DNA from: JBBSQE01 sp038258095
GTDB taxonomy: Bacteria > Actinomycetota > Thermoleophilia > Solirubrobacterales > 70-9
NCBI GenBank assembly: GCA_038258095.1
Contig: JBBSQE010000076.1
Location: 1-13,078 of the forward strand
Reading direction: 5' to 3'
DNA: 13,078 nucleotides
The notes below the pieces were generated by a model. The model worked only from the letters and a program-made list of their open reading frames with translations. It searched no databases and was not told the origin of the DNA. The translations under genes were made by a program, and so were the position numbers. Position 1 is the first letter of the stretch; every line of letters begins with the position of its first letter. Shown in pieces: positions 4,799 through 13,078 of the stretch.

Positions 4799-5899
4799 GT
4801 GAGTCCTTCACGATTGCTGGCAGCTCTGGCCCTACTTGCTGCGCTGGTCCTCGGAGTCACGGCCTGTGGCGACAGCGGCGGCGACACCACCGGCGGTGGC
4901 GGTGGTGGTGCGAGCCTCTCGGGCGATATCGCAGGCGCCGGTTCGAGTGCCCAGCAGGCAGCTCAGGAGGCATTCATCGCAAACTTCGAGAATGCCAACT
5001 CCGGCGTCACGGTCGCCTATGACCCGATCGGCTCCGGTGGAGGCCGCGACCAGTTCATTGCCGGCGGCACTGACTTCGCCGGTTCGGACGCCGTGTTCGA
5101 CGAGGCCGAGCTCCCCAAGGCCAGCAAGCGGTGCGGCCCCGGTGATTTGATCCAGATCCCGGATTACATCTCGCCGATCGCCGTCATCTACAACCTCAGC
5201 GGTGTCGATGACCTGCAGCTCTCGCCGGACACGCTCGCCGGGATCTTCAAGCAGGACATCACCAAGTGGAACGACCCGGTGATCGCGAAGGACAACCCTG
5301 GGGTCGACCTCCCGGACACCAGCATCACCCCGGTGAACCGCTCAGATGACTCGGGCACGACCGAGAACTTCACCGACTATCTCCACCAGGCAGCACCAAG
5401 CGTCTGGACGTTTGACGCTTCGGAGACGTTCCCGGTGAAGGGCGGTGAAGCCGCGGCCCAGACATCCGGAGTCGTGCAGGCGGTCACCGCCGGCGACGGA
5501 GCGATCGGATACGCCGACGCGAGCCAAGCCGGCGACCTCGGCGTCGCCAAGGTCAAGGTCGGAAACGAGTATGTGGGGCCGAGCACCGAAGGCGCCGCGA
5601 AGGATCTGGAGCTCTCCAAGCTGGATCCGAAGCTGAGCCAGGGCAAGTACGTACTGGCATACGCGGTCGACAGGACGTCGAAGGATCCGAGTACCTACCC
5701 GATCCTGCTCGTGTCCTACCTGATCGGATGCACGCAGTACGACTCGCCGAACACGGCCGCGATCGTCAAGAGCTACTTCAACTACATCGTCAGCTCTGAC
5801 GGCCAGAAGGCCGCGGCCGAGGCAGCCGGTTCGGCGCCTCTGTCGGCGGGCCTGATGAAGAAGGTGCAGCCGGCGGTGGACGCGATCCAGACCGGCTGA
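4799..5899 (+). CDS. pstS: Phosphate-binding lipoprotein PstS
   Basis: Extracytoplasmic, lipid-anchored receptor of the high-affinity phosphate ABC importer. GTG 4799 is the start: AAGGAG sits at 4788-4793, and translation gives a short signal peptide with lipobox GVTAC, lipidated Cys 23, followed by a Gly-rich linker. The open frame continues upstream to 4340, but those residues lie over PHO boxes and would bury the signal peptide. Phosphate-binding loops are recognisable: GAGSSAQ (Thr/Ser contact), GSGGGRDQF, GSDAVF (the Asp that accepts the phosphate proton and helps exclude arsenate in characterised homologues) and NRSDDSGTTENF (Arg, Ser, Thr contacts). At 366 residues it is typical length. 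It is first in the pst operon, 30 bp before pstC, and probably induced by phosphate starvation via the PHO boxes. Confidence 0.96.
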   Translation: MSPSRLLAALALLAALVLGVTACGDSGGDTTGGGGGGASLSGDIAGAGSSAQQAAQEAFIANFENANSGVTVAYDPIGSGGGRDQFIAGGTDFAGSDAVFDEAELPKASKRCGPGDLIQIPDYISPIAVIYNLSGVDDLQLSPDTLAGIFKQDITKWNDPVIAKDNPGVDLPDTSITPVNRSDDSGTTENFTDYLHQAAPSVWTFDASETFPVKGGEAAAQTSGVVQAVTAGDGAIGYADASQAGDLGVAKVKVGNEYVGPSTEGAAKDLELSKLDPKLSQGKYVLAYAVDRTSKDPSTYPILLVSYLIGCTQYDSPNTAAIVKSYFNYIVSSDGQKAAAEAAGSAPLSAGLMKKVQPAVDAIQTG

Positions 5900-5929
5900 G
5901 CGGTAGGAGCTGCCCACGAGGAAGCGGAA

Positions 5930-6889
5930 ATGGCGGCGACGAGCATCGACACGACAACCCAGGGCGGACAGATCCTCGCCGGCGCCAGCGGCGGCAAGCG
6001 GCGCCTCGGGGATCGCGTCTTCTCGAACGTCGTGATCGTCTCCGCCGTCACGATCCTGGCGCTCCTGGCTGGAGTCGCGCTCTTCCTCATCGCCGAGGCT
6101 CAACCTGCCGTGTTCGCGAACTCCGTCGACCTGCCGGAGGGCAAGAGCCTTGTCGACTACATCGCCCCGCTCGCTTTCGGGACGGTTCTCGCGGCGACGA
6201 TCGCCGTGTTCCTCGCCGTGCCACTCGGCGTGGCGGTGGCCGTCTTCATCAGCCACATCGCTCCGCGGCGGCTCGCCATGTCGCTCGCCTACATAGTCGA
6301 CCTCCTGGCCGCGATTCCCAGCATCGTCTACGGCCTCTGGGGGATTTTCGTGCTCGGCCCGGCCGCGGTCCCGATTCTCAAGTGGCTTACCGACCACCTC
6401 GGCTTCATCCCGTTCTTCGCGGGTCCCGCATCGGTGACCGGGCGGACCATGATCGTCGCCGGCCTCGTCCTCGCGGTGATGATCCTGCCGATCATCTCCG
6501 CGGTCTCACGCGAGGTGTTCTCGCAGACGCCTCGCAGGCTCCAGGAGGGCGCCCTCGCGCTCGGCGCCACCCGTTGGGAGATGATCCGCATGGTTGTCTT
6601 CCCATTCGGGCGCTCGGCGGTGGTGAGCGGCTCGATGCTCGGCCTCGGCCGGGCCCTCGGAGAGACGATGGCCGTCACGATCATCCTTTCGGGCTCGGGG
6701 GTCATCAGTTTCAACCTGGTCAGCCAGGCGAACCCCTCGACCATCGCCTCGAACATCGCCCTCAATTTCCCGGAGTCCTCGGGCCTCGCAGTCAACGTGC
6801 TGATCGCGTCGGGGCTCGTGCTGTTCGTGATCACGCTGATCGTGAACATGATCGCCCGCCTCGTCATCTCCCGTCGAAACCTTCAGTAG
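5930..6889 (+). CDS. pstC: Phosphate ABC transporter permease PstC
   Basis: One of the two membrane subunits forming the phosphate channel with PstA. The 319-residue protein has a hydrophilic N-terminus and a first helix at about 33-55. A periplasmic loop follows, then a binding-protein-dependent permease core of about five further helices. The EAA-type loop that docks on PstB is at about 205-225 (EGALALGATRWEMIRMV). PstC-specific stretches include AAIPSIVYGLWGIFVLGP and GLGRALGETMAVTI. ATG 5930 follows GAGGAAG (5918-5924). It lies 30 bp after pstS and 10 bp before pstA, consistent with one transcript. Confidence 0.96.
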   Translation: MAATSIDTTTQGGQILAGASGGKRRLGDRVFSNVVIVSAVTILALLAGVALFLIAEAQPAVFANSVDLPEGKSLVDYIAPLAFGTVLAATIAVFLAVPLGVAVAVFISHIAPRRLAMSLAYIVDLLAAIPSIVYGLWGIFVLGPAAVPILKWLTDHLGFIPFFAGPASVTGRTMIVAGLVLAVMILPIISAVSREVFSQTPRRLQEGALALGATRWEMIRMVVFPFGRSAVVSGSMLGLGRALGETMAVTIILSGSGVISFNLVSQANPSTIASNIALNFPESSGLAVNVLIASGLVLFVITLIVNMIARLVISRRNLQ

Positions 6890-6899
6890 GGAGAATGTC

Positions 6900-8006
6900 G
6901 TGAGCCGAACGCCGAGAACAGGAAAGCCGGCCTCCGGGGCTGCCCTGGGCGGTGGTGGGGACGTGACCTTCGGCGTGGGATCGCTCGGGCGAGGCCAGCT
7001 GCCTCAGCGTGCAGATTTGCTCGTCGTCGCGGGGGTCGCGGCTCTGGTCGCCGCGCTGCTGATCGCAACAGGTTCGTTCGGGATCGCCCTTTTCTTGGTG
7101 CTGACGGTCGCCGTCTCGCTCCCGGCTGTCTATTCGTGGTCGCGGGCGGTCGAAGGGTCGCGGCGTGCCAAGGACCGGCTCGTAACCCTCTCCATCTACG
7201 TCGGATTCGCCCTGGCGGTGGCACCATTGCTGTCCCTTCTCTACACGGTGGTCGACCGTGGCCTTGCCCGTTTTGACTCCGCGTTCTTCTCCGAGTCCGC
7301 ACGCGGAGTCGTCGGGGCGGGTGGCGGCGCCGAGCACGCGATCATCGGGACCCTGGTCATCACCGGGGTCGCTGCCGCGATCTCGGTACCGATCGGGATC
7401 ATGGCGGCGATCTACCTCACGGAGTACGGGTCCGGTCGCCTCAAGAAGGCGCTGACCTTCTTCGTCGACGTGATGACCGGGATCCCGTCGATCGTGGCCG
7501 GGCTGTTCGCCTACGCGCTCTTCGAGGCGTTTCTCGGCCCCGGAATCCGGCTCGGCGTCATGGGTTCGGTCGCACTGGCAGTCCTGATGATCCCGATCGT
7601 GATCCGGTCATCGGAAGAGATCTTGAAGATCGTGCCCAACCACCTGCGCGAGGCCTCATACGCGCTCGGCACTCCGAAGTGGAAGACGGTGACGAAGGTG
7701 GTCATGCCGACCGCGCTCGCCGGCCTGATCACCGGTGTCATGCTCGCGGTCGCCAGGGTCATCGGCGAGACCGCGCCCCTGCTCGTGACGACCGGCGTCG
7801 TCGATTCGATCAACTCGAATCCCTTAGACGGGCGCATGCAGAACCTCGCGGTCTACACGTACATCGAGTACAAGGACCCCGGCGTGATGATCCAGGAGTC
7901 CTACGACCGCGCCTGGACGGCGGCCCTCACACTCATCGCTATCGTGATGATCCTGAGCATCGCCGCCCGTTTCATCTACCGGCGCTACGGCACCGAGATT
8001 CGCTAG
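6900..8006 (+). CDS. pstA: Phosphate ABC transporter permease PstA
   Basis: Second permease subunit of the Pst importer. At 368 residues it is longer than the roughly 290 of enterobacterial PstA: about 40 polar Gly-rich residues and two extra hydrophobic helices (about 40-80) precede the conserved core, an arrangement seen in many actinobacterial PstAs. The core contains YLTEYGSG, MTGIPSIVAGLFAY, the EAA loop at about 250-270 (REASYALGTPKWKTV) and VARVIGETAPLL. The GTG start at 6900 has GGGAG at 6889-6893. An ATG at 6896 is in another frame and stops after two codons. Only 10 bp separate it from pstC. Confidence 0.95.
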   Translation: MSRTPRTGKPASGAALGGGGDVTFGVGSLGRGQLPQRADLLVVAGVAALVAALLIATGSFGIALFLVLTVAVSLPAVYSWSRAVEGSRRAKDRLVTLSIYVGFALAVAPLLSLLYTVVDRGLARFDSAFFSESARGVVGAGGGAEHAIIGTLVITGVAAAISVPIGIMAAIYLTEYGSGRLKKALTFFVDVMTGIPSIVAGLFAYALFEAFLGPGIRLGVMGSVALAVLMIPIVIRSSEEILKIVPNHLREASYALGTPKWKTVTKVVMPTALAGLITGVMLAVARVIGETAPLLVTTGVVDSINSNPLDGRMQNLAVYTYIEYKDPGVMIQESYDRAWTAALTLIAIVMILSIAARFIYRRYGTEIR

Positions 8007-8032
8007 ACGCAATGACCACGGAGGGCAGCGAC

Positions 8033-8929
8033 ATGCCGGAGACAGCCACAGATGACACGACCCAGACGGATGCCGAGTTGACTCCTGACCTGGCCGCGCC
8101 GTCAAAGGACGCCCGGGACAAGCATTCGTCAGATGAGGCTGCCGAGCGACATGCCAAGCGGTTCGAGCTGAAGAACGTGAACCTCTTCTACGGCGACTTC
8201 CACGCCGTCAAGGACGTCTCGATGAAGATCGAGCCCAACAGGGTGACGGCGCTGATCGGCTCCTCGGGCTGCGGTAAGACGACGGTGCTGCGGTCACTGA
8301 ACCGCATGCATGAGCTGAATGCCGGAGCCCGTGTCGAGGGCGAGGTCCTCCTCGACGATCAAGACATATACGGAAGGGATGTCGACCCGGTCGAGGTCCG
8401 CCGTCTCGTCGGGATGGTCTTCCAGTCTCCGAATCCCTTTCCGACGATGTCGATCGCCGAGAACGTCGCCGCCGTGCTCACCCTCACCCGGCGCGGGCTG
8501 AAGAAGGCCGACAAGGACGCCGCCATCGAGCGTGCACTGCGAGGGGCACACCTCTGGAACGAGGTCAAGGATCGCCTCGACAAGCCCGGGAGCAGCCTTT
8601 CCGGAGGCCAGCAGCAGCGCCTCTGCATCGCCCGGGCCACCGCCGTTGAGCCGGAGGTCCTTCTGATGGACGAGCCCTGCTCGGCGTTGGATCCTGTGGC
8701 CACGCTTGCGATTGAGGACCTGATTCGCGACCTGAAGAGCAGATACACGATCGCGATCGTCACGCACAACATGCAGCAGGCGGCGCGGGCCAGCGATGTC
8801 ACCGCCTTCTTCAACCTCGAGGAGAGCGGCAAGCCCGGACAACTGGTCGAGATGGACGCCACCGAGAAGATCTTCACCGGGCCGTCGAAGAAGGCAACCG
8901 AGGATTACGTCAGCGGGCGATTCGGATGA
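8033..8929 (+). CDS. pstB: Phosphate ABC transporter ATPase PstB
   Basis: Cytoplasmic ATPase that powers phosphate import. The motifs are complete: Walker A GSSGCGKTT (residues 76-84), Q-loop VFQSPNPFP, signature LSGGQQQR, Walker B VLLMDEPCSALDP and switch His in IVTHNMQQA. The FYGDFHAVKDVS and EKIFTGPSKKATEDYVSGRFG stretches are PstB-typical. ATG 8033 is preferred because GGAGG lies at 8020-8024 (8 nt spacing). An in-frame ATG at 8012 lacks such a site. Even from 8033 there are about 40 acidic, charged residues before the ABC domain that most PstBs lack. It follows pstA closely and precedes phoU. Confidence 0.96.
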   Translation: MPETATDDTTQTDAELTPDLAAPSKDARDKHSSDEAAERHAKRFELKNVNLFYGDFHAVKDVSMKIEPNRVTALIGSSGCGKTTVLRSLNRMHELNAGARVEGEVLLDDQDIYGRDVDPVEVRRLVGMVFQSPNPFPTMSIAENVAAVLTLTRRGLKKADKDAAIERALRGAHLWNEVKDRLDKPGSSLSGGQQQRLCIARATAVEPEVLLMDEPCSALDPVATLAIEDLIRDLKSRYTIAIVTHNMQQAARASDVTAFFNLEESGKPGQLVEMDATEKIFTGPSKKATEDYVSGRFG

Positions 8930-8979
8930 TCGGACTCCGATGACCGGCGACCGAACCTGCCACTCGAATGGACTGAACC

Positions 8980-9687
8980 ATGGCTGACGAGATCAGGGTC
9001 CGATACCAGGAGGAGCTCGAGAGCCTCGAGTTCAGGGCCCTCGAGGGCCTCGACATGGTCTCGCGCGCCCTCGAGCGCACGATGGAGGCGACCGAGCAAC
9101 AGGACGTCGAGTTGGCCTCGATAGTCGTCGCTGACGACGATCGAATCGACGGTCGTTACCTGGAGGTCCACCAGAGCCTGATCACCCTCCTCGCGACCCA
9201 GTCTCCGGTCGCCACGGACCTGCGGCTGATCTCCGCACTCCTTCACGTCATGAAGGGCATCGAGCGCATGGGAGACCAGTGCGTGAACATCTGCAAATTG
9301 ATCCCGTTGGTCGGCCACGAGCCTCCGTCCGAGCGGGAGATGCTGGACCGGATCCTCGCGATGGGCACGGCCGTCGAGGCTGAGATCCGACAGGCGAAGC
9401 GCGCCTTCGAAGAGCGGGACTACGAGATGGCGCGTGACCTCGTGCGCCAGGACGATGTCGTCGATCGGCTGAACCGCGAGTGCTTCCGAGTCGCCCTCGA
9501 CATCGGCGACGACGCGGACCGCCGGGAGTGGGCGATGACGATGATGCTCGCCGCCCGGGCGTTGGAGCGGATCGGCGACAACGCCGTCGACATCGGCGAA
9601 CAGGTCGCCTTCGTGGTGACGGGCCTCTTTCGCGAGTTCGAGGACGCCTCGCGTCCCGGCGAGAAGGTCTCCGGTCCATCGACCTGA
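8980..9687 (+). CDS. phoU: Phosphate signalling protein PhoU
   Basis: Cytoplasmic helical protein that links Pst transporter state to the sensor kinase and represses the Pho response when phosphate is plentiful. The 235-residue protein has the expected two-repeat three-helix-bundle layout. Each repeat carries the metal-binding ExxxD signature: E95-D99 (GIERMGDQ) and E196-D200 (ALERIGDN). The N-terminus RVRYQEELESLEFRALEGL is also family-typical. The ATG has no clear Shine-Dalgarno; the 50-bp gap after pstB contains an odd palindrome (8929-8941). Confidence 0.95.
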   Translation: MADEIRVRYQEELESLEFRALEGLDMVSRALERTMEATEQQDVELASIVVADDDRIDGRYLEVHQSLITLLATQSPVATDLRLISALLHVMKGIERMGDQCVNICKLIPLVGHEPPSEREMLDRILAMGTAVEAEIRQAKRAFEERDYEMARDLVRQDDVVDRLNRECFRVALDIGDDADRREWAMTMMLAARALERIGDNAVDIGEQVAFVVTGLFREFEDASRPGEKVSGPST

Positions 9688-9751
9688 CGTTTTCTCACGG
9701 CGCAAACAGGCCTATCCGGGTCGTTTGCGATCATCAAACGCCCGACCCTCA

Positions 9752-10660
9752 ATGCGCTGCGCAGCTATCGACATCGGCTCCAACACCACCCGCGTGCTCG
9801 TCGCCGAGCCGCAGGACGGTCAACTCCAGAAGATCATGGAGCAGCGCGCCTACACTCGCATCAGAGAGGCGACGAACAAGAAGGGCAAGATCTCGACAGA
9901 GAAGATCGACGAGGTCTGCGAGGTCGTCGCGACCCAGGTGCGCTTGGCGAGAGAGTCGGGAGCCGAGCGTCTCAGGGCCGTCGCGACGGCCGCGATCCGC
10001 GAGGCTCCGAACCGAAAGGACGTGGTCAAGGCGATCGAGAAGGCGGCCGGCGTCGAGGTCGAGATCCTCAGCGAAGAGGATGAGGGCCGCCTCGCCTTCA
10101 TCGGCGCGACCAAGACTCTCGGCCACCCGGTCGAGGGCACGATCGCCGTCGTCGATGTGGGCGGCGCCTCCAGCGAGGTGATCCTCGGAACCGTCGCGGA
10201 CGGCGTCGAGAGCGTCCGTTCGTGGAAGGTCGGCTCCGGAGTCCTGGCCGATGACCTGATCGAGGGCGATCCGCCCTCCGCGGGTGAGATCCGCAAGGTC
10301 CGCGATCACATCGAGGATTGCTTTGATGGCGTCGATATCGAGCAACCGGCACAGGCCGTCGCCGTCGGGGGCAGCGCGACATCGCTTCGCCGCCTGGTCG
10401 GCGCGGTTCTCGAGTACGAGACCCTCGAGCGCGGTGTCCGTGTCCTCTGCACCGATCCGGTGGCCGACGTCGCCCGCAAGTTCGAACTCGACCCGCAGCG
10501 CGTCCGCATCCTTCCGACGGGCGTCCTCCTCCTCGAGAAGCTCTCCGAGATCCTCGGCCAGCCACTCCAGATCGGCAAGGGCGGCCTGCGCGAGGGCGTC
10601 ATCCTCGAGATGCTGAATGGCAGCGTCAACGGGTCATCGCCCGAGGCCGTCGCGGCTTAG
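9752..10660 (+). CDS. ppx: Exopolyphosphatase, Ppx/GppA family
   Basis: Predicted to release phosphate from polyphosphate ends; related enzymes hydrolyse pppGpp to ppGpp, and sequence alone does not separate the two activities. The actin-like ATPase fold is visible: phosphate loop 1 at residues 5-15 (AIDIGSNTTRV), the acidic active-site segment SEEDEGRLAF (107-116), phosphate loop 2 DVGGASSEV (135-143), AVGGSATSLRRL, and the C-terminal GGLREGVILEML. About 302 residues is the short single-domain form. I prefer ATG 9752, which starts just before the first motif. A TTG at 9725 is possible, and neither has a good Shine-Dalgarno. Lying between phoU and ppk, it links phosphate supply to polyphosphate turnover. 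Confidence 0.9.
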   Translation: MRCAAIDIGSNTTRVLVAEPQDGQLQKIMEQRAYTRIREATNKKGKISTEKIDEVCEVVATQVRLARESGAERLRAVATAAIREAPNRKDVVKAIEKAAGVEVEILSEEDEGRLAFIGATKTLGHPVEGTIAVVDVGGASSEVILGTVADGVESVRSWKVGSGVLADDLIEGDPPSAGEIRKVRDHIEDCFDGVDIEQPAQAVAVGGSATSLRRLVGAVLEYETLERGVRVLCTDPVADVARKFELDPQRVRILPTGVLLLEKLSEILGQPLQIGKGGLREGVILEMLNGSVNGSSPEAVAA

Positions 10661-10787
10661 GCGCGCCGGCGGGGCCCGCGCTCCGGTCCTCGAAGCAGCC
10701 GCTTGAATCGGGACGAGATCGGCGGGTGTGCAGGATCGAGAGCGCGTGGTGGTCTGCGTCTCTGCGATGGCTCCTGCGGGAGTACGA

Positions 10788-12953
10788 TTGATCCCGGTGC
10801 TCGAAGAAGAGATTACGACAAGCGTAGATGCCGTTTCCGAAGCGGATCCGGGTGCTTGCGAGGCCCCTGACCTCGACGATCAGGCGCTCTATTTCAACCG
10901 CGAGCTCTCGTGGGTCGAGTTCAACCAACGCGTCCTGGAGTGCGCGGAGGATCCGCGGGTTGCACTCCTCGAGCGGGCCAAGTTCTGCGCCATCTATGCA
11001 TCGAACCTCGACGAGTTCTTCATGGTCCGCGTCGCCGGGCTGTGGGACCAGGTCGATGCCGGCATCGACGCCCGGGGTCCGGACGGGCTTTCCCCTCGTG
11101 AGCAGATAGCCACGATCCGCGATCGCACCCTCGAGCTCGACAAGCGTCTCCACGATTGCTTCGACGGGATCCTCCGGCCCGAGTTGGAGGAACAGGGCAT
11201 CCGTCTGATCTCGCTCGACACGGCCACGGAGGAGGAGCGCGAGGAGATCGGCGCCCGCTTCCACGACCAGGTCTTCCCGGCGCTCACTCCGCTCGTGATC
11301 GGCCTGGGTCGGCCGTTCCCCTACATCTCGAATCTCTCGCTCAGCCTCGCGGTCCTGCTTCGCGACGAGGGCTCCGATGCCGAGATCATCGCCAGGGTCA
11401 AGGTTCCGAAGGAGCTGCTCGGACGGTTCCTGCCGATCGGGCCGGATGAGAACACCTTCATCCCGCTCGAGGACGTGATCGCCTCCCATCTCGACGCGCT
11501 GTTCCCGGGTACCGAGGTCATCGATTACGGCTACTTCCGGGTGACTCGCGACGCCGACTTCACAGTGTCGGACGAGGCCGACGATCTGGTTCGTGCGGTC
11601 GAGGACGAGCTGCGCCGCCGGCGCTTCGGAGAGGTCGTCCGCCTCGAGGTCTCGGATCGGATGAACGACAAGCTGCGAGGTCAGCTCGTCGAAGCTCTGC
11701 GGCTTCAGGAACTGGAGGTTTACGAGGTCGCAGGTCTACTCGATCTCGCCGACCTCTGGGACCTCTACGGGGTCTCCGGACACGCCGAGTTGCGCGACCC
11801 GCAGTGGACACCGGTCACGCCTCCACGGCTCCAGGGTGAAGAGGACCGCCCGATCGACATGTTCGCGGCGATCCGCAAGGGAGCGATCCTCGTCCACCAT
11901 CCCTATGAATCGTTTTCGACGTCGGTCGAGCGCTTCGTCGAACAAGCGGTGGCCGATCCCGACGTGCTCGCGATCAAGCAGACCGTGTACCGCACCAGCG
12001 ACGACTCGCAGCTCGTTCCGGCTCTCATCCGGGCGTCGGAGCGTGGCAAGCAGGCGGTGTGCATGGTGGAGCTGAAGGCGCGATTCGATGAGGAGGCCAA
12101 CATCCAATGGGCGAAGTCGATGGAGGAGGCCGGGGTCCACGTCGTCTACGGCATCCCCGGGCTGAAGACCCACGTCAAGGCGATCCTCGTGGCGCGCCGC
12201 GAAGGCGACCAGGTGCGCCACTACGTCCACATCGGCACCGGCAACTACAACCCGAAGACCGCCCGTCTCTACACCGATTTCGGCCTGTTCACCGCCGACC
12301 AGGAGATCGGCGCTGACGTCGCCGAGATGTTCAACTTCCTCACCGGCTACGGGCGTCCGACCGACTACCGCAAGCTCCTGGTCTCTCCGACGACCATGCG
12401 AAGTCGCATCGTCGAGGAGATCGAGCGGACGGTCGAGGCGCACCGTCGGGGCAGCGAGGCGCGGATCGTCTTCAAGATGAACTCCCTGGTTGACAAGGGC
12501 TGCATCAAGGCGCTCTATGAGGCCTCGCAGGCCGGGGTGAGGATCGAGCTGAACGTGCGCGGCATCTGCTGCCTGCGGCCGGGCGTGCCGGGAGTGTCGG
12601 AGAACATCCGCGTCGTGTCCGTCGTGGGCAGCTTTCTCGAGCACTCGCGGGTCTACGTCTTCGAGCGTGGCGACGAGTGGAGCGTCTTCATGGGCTCAGC
12701 CGACCTGATGCCTCGGAACCTCGACAGCAGGGTGGAGCTCGTCACTCCGGTGGAGGCCGAGGAGCTCCGTGCCGAGATTATGGATGTGCTCGAGCGCTCC
12801 CTTGCCGACAACACCAACTCTTGGGAGCTGGGCTCCGATGGCGTGTTTACGCGGCGGTCCCCGGGCGAGGACGAGCCCCGCAACGTGCAGCGTGAGCTGC
12901 GCGAGCGCTACGAGGCCCGGGCGGCCGAGCAGCTCCCCGCCGTCCCGGCCTGA
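10788..12953 (+). CDS. ppk: Polyphosphate kinase PPK1
   Basis: Reversibly transfers the ATP gamma-phosphate onto polyphosphate. The N-terminal domain starts at LYFNRELSWVEFNQRVL. Active-site residues, numbered from TTG 10788, are R402 (VYRTSDD) and R432 (ELKARFDEEAN), autophosphorylated H462 (GLKTHVKAILV) and H619 (FLEHSRVYVF). Their spacing (30, 30, 157) equals that of E. coli R375, R405, H435 and H592. Other signatures are HIGTGNYNPKTARLYTD and GSADLMPRNLD. At 721 residues the length is normal. The start is uncertain: TTG 10788 has GGGAG at 10778-10782 (5 nt spacing), while GTG 10728, ATG 10767 and GTG 10797 are in-frame alternatives. The C-terminal tail is short and charged. Confidence 0.95.
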   Translation: MIPVLEEEITTSVDAVSEADPGACEAPDLDDQALYFNRELSWVEFNQRVLECAEDPRVALLERAKFCAIYASNLDEFFMVRVAGLWDQVDAGIDARGPDGLSPREQIATIRDRTLELDKRLHDCFDGILRPELEEQGIRLISLDTATEEEREEIGARFHDQVFPALTPLVIGLGRPFPYISNLSLSLAVLLRDEGSDAEIIARVKVPKELLGRFLPIGPDENTFIPLEDVIASHLDALFPGTEVIDYGYFRVTRDADFTVSDEADDLVRAVEDELRRRRFGEVVRLEVSDRMNDKLRGQLVEALRLQELEVYEVAGLLDLADLWDLYGVSGHAELRDPQWTPVTPPRLQGEEDRPIDMFAAIRKGAILVHHPYESFSTSVERFVEQAVADPDVLAIKQTVYRTSDDSQLVPALIRASERGKQAVCMVELKARFDEEANIQWAKSMEEAGVHVVYGIPGLKTHVKAILVARREGDQVRHYVHIGTGNYNPKTARLYTDFGLFTADQEIGADVAEMFNFLTGYGRPTDYRKLLVSPTTMRSRIVEEIERTVEAHRRGSEARIVFKMNSLVDKGCIKALYEASQAGVRIELNVRGICCLRPGVPGVSENIRVVSVVGSFLEHSRVYVFERGDEWSVFMGSADLMPRNLDSRVELVTPVEAEELRAEIMDVLERSLADNTNSWELGSDGVFTRRSPGEDEPRNVQRELRERYEARAAEQLPAVPA

Positions 12954-12992
12954 GGGGGGCTCGCCCGGCGGGGCTGGTAGGTTGGCCGCGCC

Positions 12993-13078
12993 TTGGCACG
13001 ATTCTCACTCCTGCCGCGCGACCGGACCTTCTTCGACCTCTTCATCGAGGCGGGGCAGAATGCGCTGCGCGGCGCCAA
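12993..13078 (+). CDS. DUF47 / PhoU-like phosphate transport accessory protein, 5' end
   Basis: The 28 visible residues, (M)ARFSLLPRDRTFFDLFIE and onwards, match the N-terminus of the DUF47 (PhoU-like, Pit accessory) family, whose members typically begin with R-LLPR-x-x-FFDLF. These proteins usually lie next to a low-affinity Pit phosphate transporter gene and are thought to regulate it. The probable start is TTG 12993; no ATG or GTG in frame fits and no strong ribosome-binding site is visible. The gene runs off the window end, 39 bp after the ppk stop. Confidence rests on a short stretch but is supported by context. Confidence 0.7.
   Translation, partial: MARFSLLPRDRTFFDLFIEAGQNALRGA

Noticed and set aside
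5342..6397. 351-codon open frame antisense to pstS/pstC
   Set aside because: Composition is the Arg/Asp/Glu/Gly-rich pattern of a reverse-complement frame; both sense genes are unambiguous.
8929..8941. 13-bp odd palindrome ATCGGA-C-TCCGAT after pstB
   Set aside because: Overlaps the pstB stop, cannot form a hairpin with a one-base loop, and is short enough to be chance; not listed as a terminator.
10626..11489. Long open frame antisense to ppk and ppk-ppx gap
   Set aside because: Sense strand encodes a complete PPK1 with all catalytic residues; the antisense product resembles no family.

Overview
This window is high-GC DNA from a bacterium that looks like an actinomycete-type Gram-positive. 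A deep-branching class such as Thermoleophilia would fit, but that placement is inference. The grounds are strong G/C third-position bias, frequent GTG/TTG starts, a lipoprotein PstS, a long PstA with extra N-terminal helices, a Corynebacterium-like ArsR, and 11-bp direct-repeat PHO boxes. No RNA genes, insertion sequences or CRISPR arrays were seen.

Layout. (1) 1-603: 3' part of uppP, cut by the window edge. (2) 641-3175: a small arsenic island. arsR and arsM overlap on the minus strand, and arsJ (efflux of an arsenate-derived organoarsenical) is divergent on the plus strand. The shared promoter region is symmetric. Immediately 5' of arsJ, in frame, are the first 11 codons of a glyceraldehyde-3-phosphate dehydrogenase, the enzyme that normally partners ArsJ; the rest of that gene is missing. 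(3) 3176-4219: a regulatory gap with PHO-box-like repeats, then an orphan OmpR/PhoB-family response regulator. (4) 4220-4798: a 579-bp gap with a near-perfect 14-bp hairpin, a 10-bp direct repeat spaced 22 bp, and two PHO boxes upstream of pstS (a triple and a double 11-bp repeat). (5) 4799-12953: pstS-pstC-pstA-pstB-phoU-ppx-ppk, all on the plus strand. (6) 12993-end: start of a DUF47/PhoU-like gene, usually a partner of a Pit phosphate transporter.

How it fits together. PstSCAB imports phosphate at high affinity, PhoU signals its status, the PhoB-like regulator probably acts on the PHO boxes, and Ppk/Ppx build and degrade polyphosphate. Arsenate is a phosphate mimic that enters through phosphate transporters. 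Arsenic detoxification genes directly beside the phosphate regulon therefore make physiological sense, although no shared regulation was shown.

Most notable: the truncated GAPDH scar fused to arsJ, the PHO-box arrays, the hairpin built into the 3' end of arsJ, and the unusual acidic pocket of the response regulator.
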